64,000 nt of DNA from Massilia agrisoli (GTDB lineage Bacteria; Pseudomonadota; Gammaproteobacteria; Burkholderiales; Burkholderiaceae_D). A model generated the notes under the pieces. It searched no databases. It was not told where the DNA came from and was given only the letters and a program-made list of their open reading frames with translations. Position 1 is the stretch's first letter. Each line of letters begins with the position of its first letter. The position numbers and the translations under genes are program-made. The stretch lies in NCBI RefSeq assembly GCF_020831365.1, contig NZ_JAJHPV010000021.1, positions 124,001 through 188,000 of the forward strand, read 5' to 3'. Positions 55,787-64,000 of the stretch are shown one piece after another.

Positions 55787-57835
55787 CTATTCTGGCGAAC
55801 GGATATGGTCGACCAGCCCGTCCGATTTGCGGCTCGGCGGCGCAGTCAGCAGGCTGGCGAGCACCATCACCGCAATTCCCGCAGGTACGCCGAACACGCC
55901 TGCCGAAATCGGCGCGATGTGGAACCACTGGTCCGCGGCTGAACCGCCCACTCCCGGATGCGTATGCACCATGTAATACAGGCACATCACGAAGCCGGCC
56001 ACCATGCCCGCAATGGCGCCCTGGTGGTTGGCGCGCTTCCAGAACACGCCGAGCACCAGTGCCGGGAACAGCGTGGACGCCGCCAGCGAGAACGCCGCGC
56101 CGACCAGCGACAAGATGTCGGCCGGCTTTTGCGACGCCGCGTAAGCGGCGATGAAGGCCACCGCGAGCAGCAGCAGCTTGGAAATCGTCACCCGCTTCTG
56201 GGTCGATGCGGCCGGGTCGACGATCTTGTAGTAGATGTCGTGCGACAGCGCGTTGGAAATCGCCAGCAGCAGGCCGTCGGCGGTCGACAGCGCGGCGGCC
56301 AGGCCGCCGGCCGCCACCAGCCCCGAGATCACATAGGGCAGGCCGCCGATTTCGGGCGTGGCCAGCACGAGCACGTCGCCGTCGATGGCGATTTCAGCCA
56401 GCTGCACGACGCCGTCGCGGTTGATGTCGGCGATACTGATCAGGGGATTGACCTTGTCCACATTGGCCCAGTACGAAATCCAGTCGGGCAGCTTGCTGAA
56501 GTCGGCGCCCACCAGCGCGCTGTAGATGTCGTACTTGACCAGCACCGCCAGCGCGGGAATCGTCAGGTAGACCAGCAAAATGAAGAACAGGGTCCAGAAC
56601 ACCGAGCCGCGCGTCTCGCGCACCGACGGCGTCGTATAGGAGCGCATCAGGATGTGCGGCAGCGCGGCGGTGCCGAGCATCAGGCAGAACACCAGCGCCA
56701 AAAAGTTATTGCGCCGGATGTCGGACTGCCCAGGGTCGTCGCCCGGGAACGGGGTCGCGTGGGGCGCCGGCGCGCGCGAGCGCTTCAGGTTGGCCTCGCG
56801 CAGGCTGGCCCAGATGCCGCGGGCCTCGGCGGCATCCTTGGGGTAGGCGATGAGGGCACGCTCGGCCGCGCGGATCTCCGCCAGCGATGCGTTGCGCATG
56901 CGGACTTCATCAAGCTGGCGCTCGACTTCTTCCTTGCCGCGCTCCCATGACAACGGCAGCGCCGCGATCTTCGCATGGTAGGCGAGGGCGCGCTCGCGGA
57001 AGATGGCGCGCACTTCACGCTCCTTCGGATCGGCGGCCAGTTCGGCCTCGCGCTGCGCCAGCTTCGGCATCACCGATCCGTAAGCCAGCTGCGGCAGCGG
57101 GTTGTCCGCGTGCTTCACGGACAGCCACATGGTCGGGATCAGGAACGCCACCAGGATGATGATGTACTGCGCCACCTGGGTCCAGGTGATGCCGCGCATC
57201 CCGCCGAGGAAAGAACACACCAGGATACTGGCCAGCCCGAGGAAAATCCCGACAGAGAAATCGACGCCGGTAAAGCGCGACGCGATCAGGCCCACCGCGT
57301 AGATCTGCGCCACCACGTAGGTGAACGAGACGATGATGGTGGCGCCGACGGCAATCGCGCGCACTGGCCCGCCGCGGCCCCCCGCGCCGCCGCCGAAGCG
57401 CGTCGCGAGGAAATCGGGGATGGTGTATTGCGCGAAGCGGCGCAGGTAGGGCGCGATCAGCAGCGCCACCAGGCAGTAGCCTCCGGTCCAGCCCATGATG
57501 TAGGCCAGGCCATCAAAGCCGTGCAGGTATAGCCCACCGGCCAGGCTGATGAAGCTGGCGGCGGAAATCCAGTCCGCCGCCGTCGCCATGCCGTTGAACA
57601 GTGACGGCACGCGCCTCCCGGCCACATAGTATTCAGAGACGTTCGACGTGCGGCTGATCACGCCGATGGCGGCATACAGCACAATGGTCGCGAACATGAA
57701 CGAATAGCCGATCCACAGCCGCGGCATGCCCTCCTGTTCAAGCAGCGCAAGCGCGGCAAGGAAGCCGGCGAAGCAGGCGGTGTACCAGAGATAGTAGCGG
57801 GACAGTTTGTTGAAGTAGGGCGAAGCGCGGTTCAT
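55787..57835 (-). CDS. Sodium:solute symporter, VC_2705 subfamily (large subunit)
   Basis: The 682-residue SSS transporter starts MNRASPYFNKLSRYYLWYT, with about 13 membrane segments. A large cytoplasmic insertion (about residues 280-400) is rich in charged residues, which marks the VC_2705 subfamily. AGRRVPSLFNGMATAADWISAASFI matches the family. The substrate is probably a short organic acid such as acetate (inference). It overlaps the upstream DUF4212 gene by four bases; the pair resembles the small and large subunits known in this subfamily. A longer upstream frame is a shadow of DUF4212. Confidence 0.9.
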   Translation of the reverse strand: MNRASPYFNKLSRYYLWYTACFAGFLAALALLEQEGMPRLWIGYSFMFATIVLYAAIGVISRTSNVSEYYVAGRRVPSLFNGMATAADWISAASFISLAGGLYLHGFDGLAYIMGWTGGYCLVALLIAPYLRRFAQYTIPDFLATRFGGGAGGRGGPVRAIAVGATIIVSFTYVVAQIYAVGLIASRFTGVDFSVGIFLGLASILVCSFLGGMRGITWTQVAQYIIILVAFLIPTMWLSVKHADNPLPQLAYGSVMPKLAQREAELAADPKEREVRAIFRERALAYHAKIAALPLSWERGKEEVERQLDEVRMRNASLAEIRAAERALIAYPKDAAEARGIWASLREANLKRSRAPAPHATPFPGDDPGQSDIRRNNFLALVFCLMLGTAALPHILMRSYTTPSVRETRGSVFWTLFFILLVYLTIPALAVLVKYDIYSALVGADFSKLPDWISYWANVDKVNPLISIADINRDGVVQLAEIAIDGDVLVLATPEIGGLPYVISGLVAAGGLAAALSTADGLLLAISNALSHDIYYKIVDPAASTQKRVTISKLLLLAVAFIAAYAASQKPADILSLVGAAFSLAASTLFPALVLGVFWKRANHQGAIAGMVAGFVMCLYYMVHTHPGVGGSAADQWFHIAPISAGVFGVPAGIAVMVLASLLTAPPSRKSDGLVDHIRSPE

Positions 57836-58143
57836 GCAAGCTCCCGCTGGCGCTGCTCGAACTGGCGGTCGGCGCGCCGCATCATCCACGCATACGCGCC
57901 GATGATGGCGAGATAGATCAGCAGCGATCCCTGGGCGGCGAGGTAGAACGACAGCGGCCAGCCGAATATGGACAGTCCTTGCAGCTCGCGTGCGAAAAAC
58001 ACGGTGCCGAAGGTGGTGGCCAGCCACAGCGCGAGCAGCACGCCGGTAATGACGCGGGTGCGGCGCCAGTGCAGCGCGCGCGCGGTGACCAGCGCGTGCA
58101 GGCGGCGGGCGGCAAGGCCCGCGTCTTCGTGCTGTACTTCCAT
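57832..58143 (-). CDS. DUF4212 protein (symporter small subunit)
   Basis: A 103-residue protein with two hydrophobic segments (VITGVLLALWLATTFGTVFFA and LYLAAQG-type FYLAAQGSLLIYLAIIGAYAWM). DUF4212 proteins are encoded beside VC_2705-type symporters and are thought to be the small partner. It overlaps the histidine kinase gene by one base and the symporter gene by four, so all are cotranslated. Confidence 0.9.
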   Translation of the reverse strand: MEVQHEDAGLAARRLHALVTARALHWRRTRVITGVLLALWLATTFGTVFFARELQGLSIFGWPLSFYLAAQGSLLIYLAIIGAYAWMMRRADRQFEQRQRELA

Positions 58144-59666
58144 CAGTCGGCTTCCTCTTCGATGATTGGCGGCGGCGGGAACGTCACGCGGAACAGGCTG
58201 CCGGGGAGTTTTTTGGCAAAGCCGCGCGGGTTGCTGAACACGTCCACCTCCGCGCCGTGCTGCTGGGCGATCTCGCGCACGATCGCCAGCCCCAGGCCGC
58301 TACCGCTGGCGCTGCTGCCCAGGATGCGGTAGAAGCGCTCGAACACGTGGGCGCGTTCGGCTGGCGCGATGCCGGGGCCGGTGTCTTCCACTTCCAAAAT
58401 CGCCTGCTGCGCATCGAGGCGCACGCGCACGGTCACGCTGCCGCCCGCAGGGGTGTAGCGCAGCGCATTGTCGATCAGGTTCGACAGCAGTTCGCGCAGC
58501 ATCATGGCGTTGGCGTCGATGACCACCTGCGCATCGGACGCTTCGAAGCCGAGGTCGATCCGGTACGTGAATGAGGCCTGGACCCAGTCCTGCACCGTGT
58601 CGCGCGCCAGCACGTTCAGGTCGACCTGCTCGAACGCCAGTCCGGTGTGCGGCTGGTTTTCTGCACGCGCCAGGGCCAGCAGCTGGTTGACCAGCCGGGT
58701 GGCCGACTCCGAGCTCTTGGCCAGCTGTTCCAGCGAGCGGTGGATTTCATCGGGGTCGAGCTGGCGCAGCGCCAGTTCCGACTGCATGCGCATGCCGGCG
58801 AGCGGCGTCTTCATCTGGTGCGCGGCATCGGCGATGAAACGCTTCTGCATGTCGATGGTTTGCGACAGGCGGCCCAGCATGTCGTTGAGCGAGCCGACCA
58901 GCGGCGAGATCTCTTCCGGCACCTGGGTGGCGTCGATGGGGGACAGGTCGTCAGGCCGGCGCGCGCGGATGCGCTGCTGCAGCTCGGCCAGCGGCGACAG
59001 GCCGCGGGCCAGCGCAAACCACACCAGCGCAAGCACGATCGGCAAGATGATGAACTGCGGGAGGATCACGCCCTTGATGATTTCGTTGGCCAGGTGGGCG
59101 CGCTTGTCCAGCGTTTCGGCCACCTGCACCAGCGCCGCGTGCGGCTCCTCGTTGCGCGCGGCAGGGCGCAGGTTGACGTAGCTGAAGGCGACGCGCACCT
59201 GGGTGCCGTTCATCGCATCGTTGCGGAAGTGGACGGTGCCGGTGCGGTAGCGCCCGGGATTGTCGGGCAGCGGCAGCTCGCGGTCGCCGTCGACGTATTC
59301 CTTGTATGGGCCGGTGACCTGGAAGTAGACGTTGTCGACGTCATCGGCGCGCAGGATGTCGCGCGCTGTGCCGGGCAGGCGCGACACGGCTACCCCGTCG
59401 ACTTCGCGCACCTGCTGCGCCAGCACGGTCACGCTGTCCTCCAGCGCGTGGTCGAACGGCTGGTTGGCGATCGACTTGGCGACCAGGTAGGTGATCGCGA
59501 TACTCATTGGCCACAGCAGCAGCAGGGGGGCCAGCATCCAGTCGAGGATCTCGCCGAACAGCGAGTGCTGGATGTTCTCTTCCGGTTCGGGGTTGGGCGG
59601 CTGGTACAGGTCGGCCGGCGCAGGCGGCTCGTTCATCCCGGCCAGGCCGGCGTCGCGATCGTTCAC
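58143..59666 (-). CDS. TctE-like sensor histidine kinase
   Basis: The 507-residue kinase has an N-terminal membrane segment (LDWMLAPLLLLWPMSIAITYLVA, about 40-62), a periplasmic 2CSK-type sensor (about 65-200), a second membrane segment, a HAMP-like linker, the H-box RFIADAAHQMKTPLAGMR (His predicted phosphoacceptor), and an HATPase domain with NLIDNALRYTP and DTGPGIAP. It overlaps its regulator by four bases and the DUF4212 gene by one, so the kinase probably senses the solute carried by the symporter. Confidence 0.92.
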   Translation of the reverse strand: MNDRDAGLAGMNEPPAPADLYQPPNPEPEENIQHSLFGEILDWMLAPLLLLWPMSIAITYLVAKSIANQPFDHALEDSVTVLAQQVREVDGVAVSRLPGTARDILRADDVDNVYFQVTGPYKEYVDGDRELPLPDNPGRYRTGTVHFRNDAMNGTQVRVAFSYVNLRPAARNEEPHAALVQVAETLDKRAHLANEIIKGVILPQFIILPIVLALVWFALARGLSPLAELQQRIRARRPDDLSPIDATQVPEEISPLVGSLNDMLGRLSQTIDMQKRFIADAAHQMKTPLAGMRMQSELALRQLDPDEIHRSLEQLAKSSESATRLVNQLLALARAENQPHTGLAFEQVDLNVLARDTVQDWVQASFTYRIDLGFEASDAQVVIDANAMMLRELLSNLIDNALRYTPAGGSVTVRVRLDAQQAILEVEDTGPGIAPAERAHVFERFYRILGSSASGSGLGLAIVREIAQQHGAEVDVFSNPRGFAKKLPGSLFRVTFPPPPIIEEEAD

Positions 59667-60373
59667 TTCGATTCGGTGTGCGCGTCCGCGCCGGCGCGCG
59701 CGGCATCGGAGTATTTTTCAAGGCAGTAGCCCAGCCCGCGCACCGTGGCGATGCGCACGCCGCCCACTTCGATCTTCTTGCGCAGGCGGTGTACGTAGAC
59801 TTCGATGGCGTTGTTCGAGACTTCCTCGCCCCATTCGCACAAATGGTCGACCAGCTGCTCTTTCGATACCAGCCGGCCGGTACGGGCCAGCAAAATCTCA
59901 AGCAGTCCCAGTTCGCGCGCCGACAGGTCGAGCATCTGGTCGTTGACATACGCGCTGCGCCCGACCTGGTCGTATACCAGCGGGCCGTGGCGGATGACGG
60001 TGGGGCCGCCGCCGGCGCCGCGCCGGGTCAGGGCGCGCACGCGCGCTTCGAGTTCGGACAGCGCGAACGGCTTGGCCATGTAATCGTCGGCGCCCAGGTC
60101 CAGGCCATTGACGCGCTGCTCGATCGAATCGGCCGCGGTGAGGATGAGCACGGGCAGCAGCGACGAGCGCGCGCGCAGGCGGCGCAGCACTTCGAGGCCG
60201 GACATCTTCGGCAGCCCCAGGTCGAGGATCAGGAGGTCGAACTCCTGGGTCGACAGGGCGGTATCGGCCTCCTGGCCGTTACGCACGCAATCGATGGCGT
60301 AGCCGGACTGGCGCAAGGAACGCGTCAGCCCATCGGCAAGTACACTATCATCTTCGGCAAGTAGAATACGCAT
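59663..60373 (-). CDS. OmpR/PhoB family response regulator
   Basis: The 236-residue regulator has a receiver domain (LLAEDDSVLADGL, phosphorylated Asp in LILDLGLPKMSG, Lys in YMAKPFALSELEAR) and a winged-helix DNA-binding domain (ELGLLEILLARTGRLVSKEQL, ending VRGLGYCLE). It is the first gene of the regulator-kinase-DUF4212-symporter operon. The 189-base region upstream also contains the recA control region on the other strand. Confidence 0.94.
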   Translation of the reverse strand: MRILLAEDDSVLADGLTRSLRQSGYAIDCVRNGQEADTALSTQEFDLLILDLGLPKMSGLEVLRRLRARSSLLPVLILTAADSIEQRVNGLDLGADDYMAKPFALSELEARVRALTRRGAGGGPTVIRHGPLVYDQVGRSAYVNDQMLDLSARELGLLEILLARTGRLVSKEQLVDHLCEWGEEVSNNAIEVYVHRLRKKIEVGGVRIATVRGLGYCLEKYSDAARAGADAHTESK

Positions 60374-60496
60374 GGTGGCACCGGAACGTCGAAACTGGCA
60401 GATATCCTATTGTGTTTCATTTCCCGTAACACTGGGAGAATAATCACGATTTTTGAGCTATTCGCGGATATCTGCAAGTTGCGCTTGCAAAGACCA

Positions 60497-60512
60497 CTGT
60501 TTTTTTATACAG
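60497..60512 (+). promoter_or_regulatory. LexA (SOS) box and promoter of recA
   Basis: CTGTTTTTTTATACAG is a perfect CTGT-N8-ACAG operator, 50 bases before the recA ATG. It overlaps a likely -10 element, TATACA (60506-60511), with TTGCAA at 60485-60490 as a -35 spaced by 15 bases. LexA bound here would repress recA, as in most bacteria. Confidence 0.92.
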
Positions 60513-60562
60513 TACTGGCTGCACCGAGTGACTCCGCCCCTTTTCAAGACTGAAAGAACATT

Positions 60563-61648
60563 ATGGACGACAAAAAAACCGCATTGCATGGCGCTGAAAA
60601 GGGCAAGGCGCTCGCCGCCGCCCTGGCACAGATTGAAAAGCAGTTTGGCAAGGGCTCGGTCATGCGCATGGATGCCAGCATGCCGGTCGAGGAAGTACAG
60701 ACCGTGTCGACCGGCTCGCTCGGCCTCGACATCGCGCTGGGCGTCGGCGGCTTGCCGCGCGGCCGTATCGTCGAAATTTACGGCCCTGAGTCGTCGGGTA
60801 AAACCACGCTGACCCTGCAGACCATCGCACAAATGCAAAAGCTGGGCGGCACCTGCGCCTTCATCGATGCGGAACATGCGCTCGACGTCACCTATGCGCA
60901 AAAGCTCGGCATCAACCTGTCGGAGCTGCTCATTTCGCAGCCGGACACCGGCGAACAGGCACTGGAAATCACCGATGCGCTGGTGCGCTCGGGCAGTGTC
61001 GACCTGGTGGTCATCGACTCGGTTGCAGCGCTGACCCCGCGCGCCGAAATCGAAGGCGACATGGGCGACTCGCTGCCAGGCCTGCAGGCACGCCTGATGT
61101 CCCAGGCGCTGCGCAAGCTGACCGGTTCGATCAACCGCACCAACACGCTGGTGATCTTCATTAACCAGATCCGCATGAAAATCGGCGTCATGTTCGGCAG
61201 CCCGGAAACCACCACCGGCGGTAACGCGCTGAAGTTCTACGCGTCGGTCCGCCTGGACATCCGCCGCACCGGTTCGATCAAGTCGGGCGACGAAGTCATT
61301 GGTAACGAAACCAAGGTCAAAGTCGTTAAGAACAAGATCGCGCCGCCGTTCAAGGAAGCCCACTTCGACATCCTGTACGGCGCCGGCACCTCGCGCGAAG
61401 GCGAAATCCTCGACCTGGGCGCGGACAACAAGATCGTTGAGAAGTCGGGCTCCTGGTACAGCTACAACGGCGAACGTATCGGCCAGGGCAAGGACAATGC
61501 ACGTACCTTCCTGCAAGAGCGTCCGGCGCTGGCGCGCGAAATCGAAAACAAGGTGCGTGTTGCCCTGGGCGTGCGCGAGCTGCCGCCGGTAGCAGGCGAT
61601 GCCGAAGCGACCCCGAAAGTCGCCAAGCTGAAGGCCGTCGCCGAATAA
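60563..61648 (+). CDS. recA: Recombinase RecA
   Basis: RecA pairs homologous strands and triggers LexA self-cleavage. The 361-residue protein has Walker A ([13 protein letters not shown]), Walker B ([12 protein letters not shown]), the L2 loop region ([25 protein letters not shown]) and a short Ala/Lys-rich C-terminal tail ([13 protein letters not shown]). A LexA box precedes it, and recX follows after seven bases. Confidence 0.99.
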   Translation: MDDKKTALHGAEKGKALAAALAQIEKQFGKGSVMRMDASMPVEEVQTVSTGSLGLDIALGVGGLPRGRIVEIYGPESSGKTTLTLQTIAQMQKLGGTCAFIDAEHALDVTYAQKLGINLSELLISQPDTGEQALEITDALVRSGSVDLVVIDSVAALTPRAEIEGDMGDSLPGLQARLMSQALRKLTGSINRTNTLVIFINQIRMKIGVMFGSPETTTGGNALKFYASVRLDIRRTGSIKSGDEVIGNETKVKVVKNKIAPPFKEAHFDILYGAGTSREGEILDLGADNKIVEKSGSWYSYNGERIGQGKDNARTFLQERPALAREIENKVRVALGVRELPPVAGDAEATPKVAKLKAVAE

Positions 61649-61655
61649 GCTGGTC

Positions 61656-62108
61656 ATGAAACCCCGGCTCAGCCTGAAGGGCCGCGCCCTGCGTTACCTG
61701 TCAATGCGGGAGCACAGCCGGCTGGAACTGGGGCGCAAATTGTCGCGATATGCGGAGGAGGGCGACGATGTCGAAGCCCTTCTTGATTTCCTCGAGAAGA
61801 ACAACTGGCTGTCGCAGGAGCGCTTTTCGGAATCGCTGGTACACCGGCGCTCCGCACGCTTTGGCAACAGCCGCATCATGGCCGAGCTGCAAAGTCACGG
61901 CCTGAGCGGCGAAGCGCTGCAAGAAGTGAAGTCCGGCCTGGCCGGAACAGAAATGGCGCGTGCCCGCGAACTGTGGGAGCGGCGCTACGGCGCGGTTGCC
62001 ACCGATCCCGCTGAACGCAACAAGCAAATCCGTTTCCTGATGCAGCGCGGCTTTTCGCAGCGTGCCGTATTTTCCGCAGTCAAGGGTGAACCAGACGACG
62101 AGTTCTGA
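61656..62108 (+). CDS. recX: Regulatory protein RecX
   Basis: RecX inhibits RecA filament growth. The 150-residue, all-helical protein has the three-helix repeats typical of RecX ([19 protein letters not shown], then [21 protein letters not shown], and RKLMQRGFS-like [17 protein letters not shown]). The ATG is seven bases from the recA stop, so it is in the recA transcript and shares its SOS control. Confidence 0.94.
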   Translation: MKPRLSLKGRALRYLSMREHSRLELGRKLSRYAEEGDDVEALLDFLEKNNWLSQERFSESLVHRRSARFGNSRIMAELQSHGLSGEALQEVKSGLAGTEMARARELWERRYGAVATDPAERNKQIRFLMQRGFSQRAVFSAVKGEPDDEF

Positions 62109-62467
62109 TTCGCTTCCCGTGGCTTCCGCCGAGGCCGCCTTCCGTTGTTGATGTGCCCTGGCAACGGTGCACATCTCCTCACCAACAGCGGGCGGCCCCG
62201 CCGGCGGCAACGCTTTTCGTGTCCATTTCGCCACATTCCCGCCTGGTCTTTGCGCCGCTCCTTGGCGAAATGTCATGCATTCTCCCTTGCCCTGACACCC
62301 GCCTGAACCTGCACATTGTGTTGGTTTGTGGAAATTTTTGAGTTGGATCAAAGATTTCTTAGTTTCAAATCCCTATCCTGATCACATTGACCCATATCAA
62401 GCTTCTTGATTTGCAAGTCGCGGTAACGGTTCCGCGTACGGCGTCGGGCAATCACAAGGATAGGCAC
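62109..62467. other. 359-base upstream region of the chemoreceptor gene
   Basis: No gene is visible. The distal part is GC-rich and shows nothing I can name. The proximal 130 bases are AT-rich and contain an FNR/ANR-like box (62387-62400), a small hairpin (CGCGG near 62419, CCGCG near 62433), and AAGGA before the ATG. No convincing flagellar sigma-28 promoter is seen. Confidence 0.6.
62387..62400 (+). promoter_or_regulatory. FNR/ANR-like box upstream of the chemoreceptor
   Basis: TTGACCCATATCAA matches TTGAT-N4-ATCAA at nine of ten positions, 67 bases before the ATG at 62468. If real, it would tie this receptor to low-oxygen control. Confidence 0.45.
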
Positions 62468-64000
62468 ATGTTTAAGCATCTCACCATCAAGTCCCGGCTG
62501 CTGTTTGTTATTGGATTCATGTCGGTCTTACTCATCGGCGGCGGCGTCATCGGCATTTTCAGCCTCGGCATGGCCAATGACTCGCTCAAAACCAACTATG
62601 AAAACCGCCTGGTGCCGATGGAGCGCCTTGACCAGATCATCCGCATGGTCGATCGCAACCAGCTGGCCGTGGCGCAAGCATTATCGGGCGACCTGGCCAG
62701 CGTCGGCGCCGAAATGGATGAGGTCGATAAACGCGCCGCGGTGATCGACAAGGTCTGGCAGGAATACCAGGCGACCGGACCGGTGGGCGAGGAAAAGCAG
62801 CTGGCCGACAAATTTATCAGCAACCGCAGCGCGTTCGTCACCCAAGGTCTCAAGCCGGCCGTGGCAGCGCTGCGTGCTGGAGACGTGGAAGCGGCGCGCA
62901 CCCTGATGAACGGCCCGATGAAGCAACTGTTCAAGCCCTCCCAGGACAGCATGGATGCGCTGCTGCGCCACCAGCTTGAGCAAGCCAAAATGGAGTTCGA
63001 GAGCAGCCAGCGGATCTTCGAGCTGGTGCGCATCAGCTGCATCACCGGCATCATCTTCGGCGTCATCATTGCCAACCTGATCGGCGTGTGGCTGATCCGC
63101 GCAATCTCCCGGCCGGTGGACAAGGCCGTGAGCATCGCGCGCAGCGTGTCCAGGGGCGACCTGACCCAGTCGATCGAAGTCACCACCCAGGATGAGACCG
63201 GCCACCTGATGTCGGCGCTCAAGCACATGAACACCAACCTGACGGCGATGGTGCAGAAGGTGCAGACCGGGTCGGACGAGATTTCCGCCGTGTCGATCCA
63301 GATTGCCAGCCGCAACATGGACCTGTCCAGCCGCACCGAGCAACAAGCCAGCTCGCTGGAGGAAACGGCCGCGTCGATGGAGGAGCTGACCTCGACCGTC
63401 AAGCAAAACGCCGACAACGCGCTGCAGGCCAACCAGCTTGCCTTGTCGGCATCCGATGTCGCGGTCAAGGGCGGCAAGGTGGTCGCGGAGGTGGTTGCCA
63501 CGATGGGCTCGATCAACGCATCGTCGATGAAGATCGTCGACATCATCGCCGTCATCGACAGCATTGCGTTCCAGACCAACATCCTGGCCCTGAACGCTGC
63601 CGTCGAGGCGGCCCGTGCGGGTGAACAGGGCAGGGGCTTTGCGGTGGTGGCCGGCGAGGTGCGCCACCTGGCCCAGCGTTCGGCGGCGGCGGCCAAGGAA
63701 ATCAAGGAGCTGATCGACGACTCGGTCGACAAGGTGGAAAGCGGCACCCGGCTGGTCGACCAGGCCGGCACCACGATGGCCGAGATTGTCGAGCGCGTAC
63801 GCCGCGTCACCGACATCATGGCCGAGATCACCACGGCCAGCCAGGAACAGACCTCCGGCATCGAGCAAGTCAACCAGGCGATCAGCCTGATGGACGAAGC
63901 GACGCAGCAAAATGCGGCGCAAGTCGAAGAGGCCGCGGCGGTCGCGGAACTGCTGCGCGAGCAGGCGGAAGCACTGGCCCATACCGTCAGCGTCTTCAAG
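62468..64000 (+). CDS. Methyl-accepting chemotaxis protein, 3'-partial
   Basis: At least 511 residues are encoded, and the reading frame is still open at the window end. The protein starts with a membrane segment (about 10-32), followed by a four-helix-bundle ligand domain (about 35-190) and a second membrane segment ([21 protein letters not shown]). A HAMP domain follows (about 215-268), then the signalling domain with the hairpin tip [33 protein letters not shown]. It ends in the C-terminal methylation helix. The ligand domain resembles the Tar-type 4HB class; the ligand is unknown. It is close to its natural end. Confidence 0.93.
   Translation, partial: MFKHLTIKSRLLFVIGFMSVLLIGGGVIGIFSLGMANDSLKTNYENRLVPMERLDQIIRMVDRNQLAVAQALSGDLASVGAEMDEVDKRAAVIDKVWQEYQATGPVGEEKQLADKFISNRSAFVTQGLKPAVAALRAGDVEAARTLMNGPMKQLFKPSQDSMDALLRHQLEQAKMEFESSQRIFELVRISCITGIIFGVIIANLIGVWLIRAISRPVDKAVSIARSVSRGDLTQSIEVTTQDETGHLMSALKHMNTNLTAMVQKVQTGSDEISAVSIQIASRNMDLSSRTEQQASSLEETAASMEELTSTVKQNADNALQANQLALSASDVAVKGGKVVAEVVATMGSINASSMKIVDIIAVIDSIAFQTNILALNAAVEAARAGEQGRGFAVVAGEVRHLAQRSAAAAKEIKELIDDSVDKVESGTRLVDQAGTTMAEIVERVRRVTDIMAEITTASQEQTSGIEQVNQAISLMDEATQQNAAQVEEAAAVAELLREQAEALAHTVSVFK

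Noticed and set aside
57836-58027. 64-residue N-terminal extension of the VC_2705-type symporter
   Set aside because: It overlaps the DUF4212 gene in another frame and has no membrane or signal features; ATG 57835 gives the family start.

Overview
The window is GC-rich chromosomal DNA from a betaproteobacterium, most likely an Oxalobacteraceae member of the Massilia/Telluria type. This is inferred from gene content and order: nadK-recN-hemH next to grpE-dnaK-dnaJ, hda-HAD phosphatase-pcnB-folK divergent from purM, pcm-rhodanese-tolC, recA-recX, and the short REP-like and GGCGGAT-type intergenic repeats. No phage, integrase, transposase or CRISPR array is visible.

Layout. 1-2.0 kb: the C-terminal part of a two-domain M16 metallopeptidase with a one-base frameshift. 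2.1-4.8 kb: an SOS-boxed pair, a radical SAM protein and a DUF4130-UdgX fusion, which looks like an uncommon DNA repair module. 4.9-6.9 kb: a LytS/LytTR two-component pair. 7-8 kb: a TraB/GumN-like protein. 8.1-10.4 kb: ahpC-ahpF. 10.6 kb: tRNA-Gly(CCC). 10.8-14.2 kb: a DUF4019 protein, an alpha/beta hydrolase and a caspase-like CHAT protein. 14.3-18 kb: trmB, a duplicated recQ tail, recQ and uppP. 18.2-21.2 kb: an esterase lipoprotein, small metal-binding proteins and a TetR regulator. 21.4-23.8 kb: pcm, a rhodanese and tolC. 24-26.7 kb: gloA, osmC and a PQQ-type sugar dehydrogenase. 27-30.7 kb: nadK, recN and hemH, behind a second LexA box. 30.8-31.7 kb: a BPSL0067/STY0301 pair that looks like effector and immunity, the effector interrupted by an amber codon. 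32-36 kb: grpE, dnaK and dnaJ under CIRCE and a sigma-32-type promoter. 36-38 kb: carbonic anhydrase, a MazG-like protein and DedA. 38-48 kb: putrescine/GABA catabolism (gabD, spuA, spuB, spuC, an SSS symporter, puuC) with an S41 protease. 48-54.3 kb: thpR, panB, a DUF486 protein, folK, pcnB, a HAD phosphatase, hda and purM. 54.5-60.4 kb: a PPi-type phosphofructokinase and a four-gene operon of response regulator, kinase, DUF4212 and VC_2705-type symporter. 60.5-64 kb: recA (third LexA box), recX and an unfinished chemoreceptor.

Three regulatory themes stand out. Three perfect CTGT-N8-ACAG boxes precede rSAM-udgX, nadK-recN and recA-recX, so a local SOS regulon can be read directly. The DnaK chaperone genes carry two heat-shock elements plus an unexplained perfect 16-bp palindrome. 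The polyamine genes form a gamma-glutamyl pathway that uses a transaminase where the oxidase PuuB would otherwise act. The best candidates for little-described biology are the SOS-controlled radical SAM/UdgX pair and the CHAT protease-hydrolase cluster.
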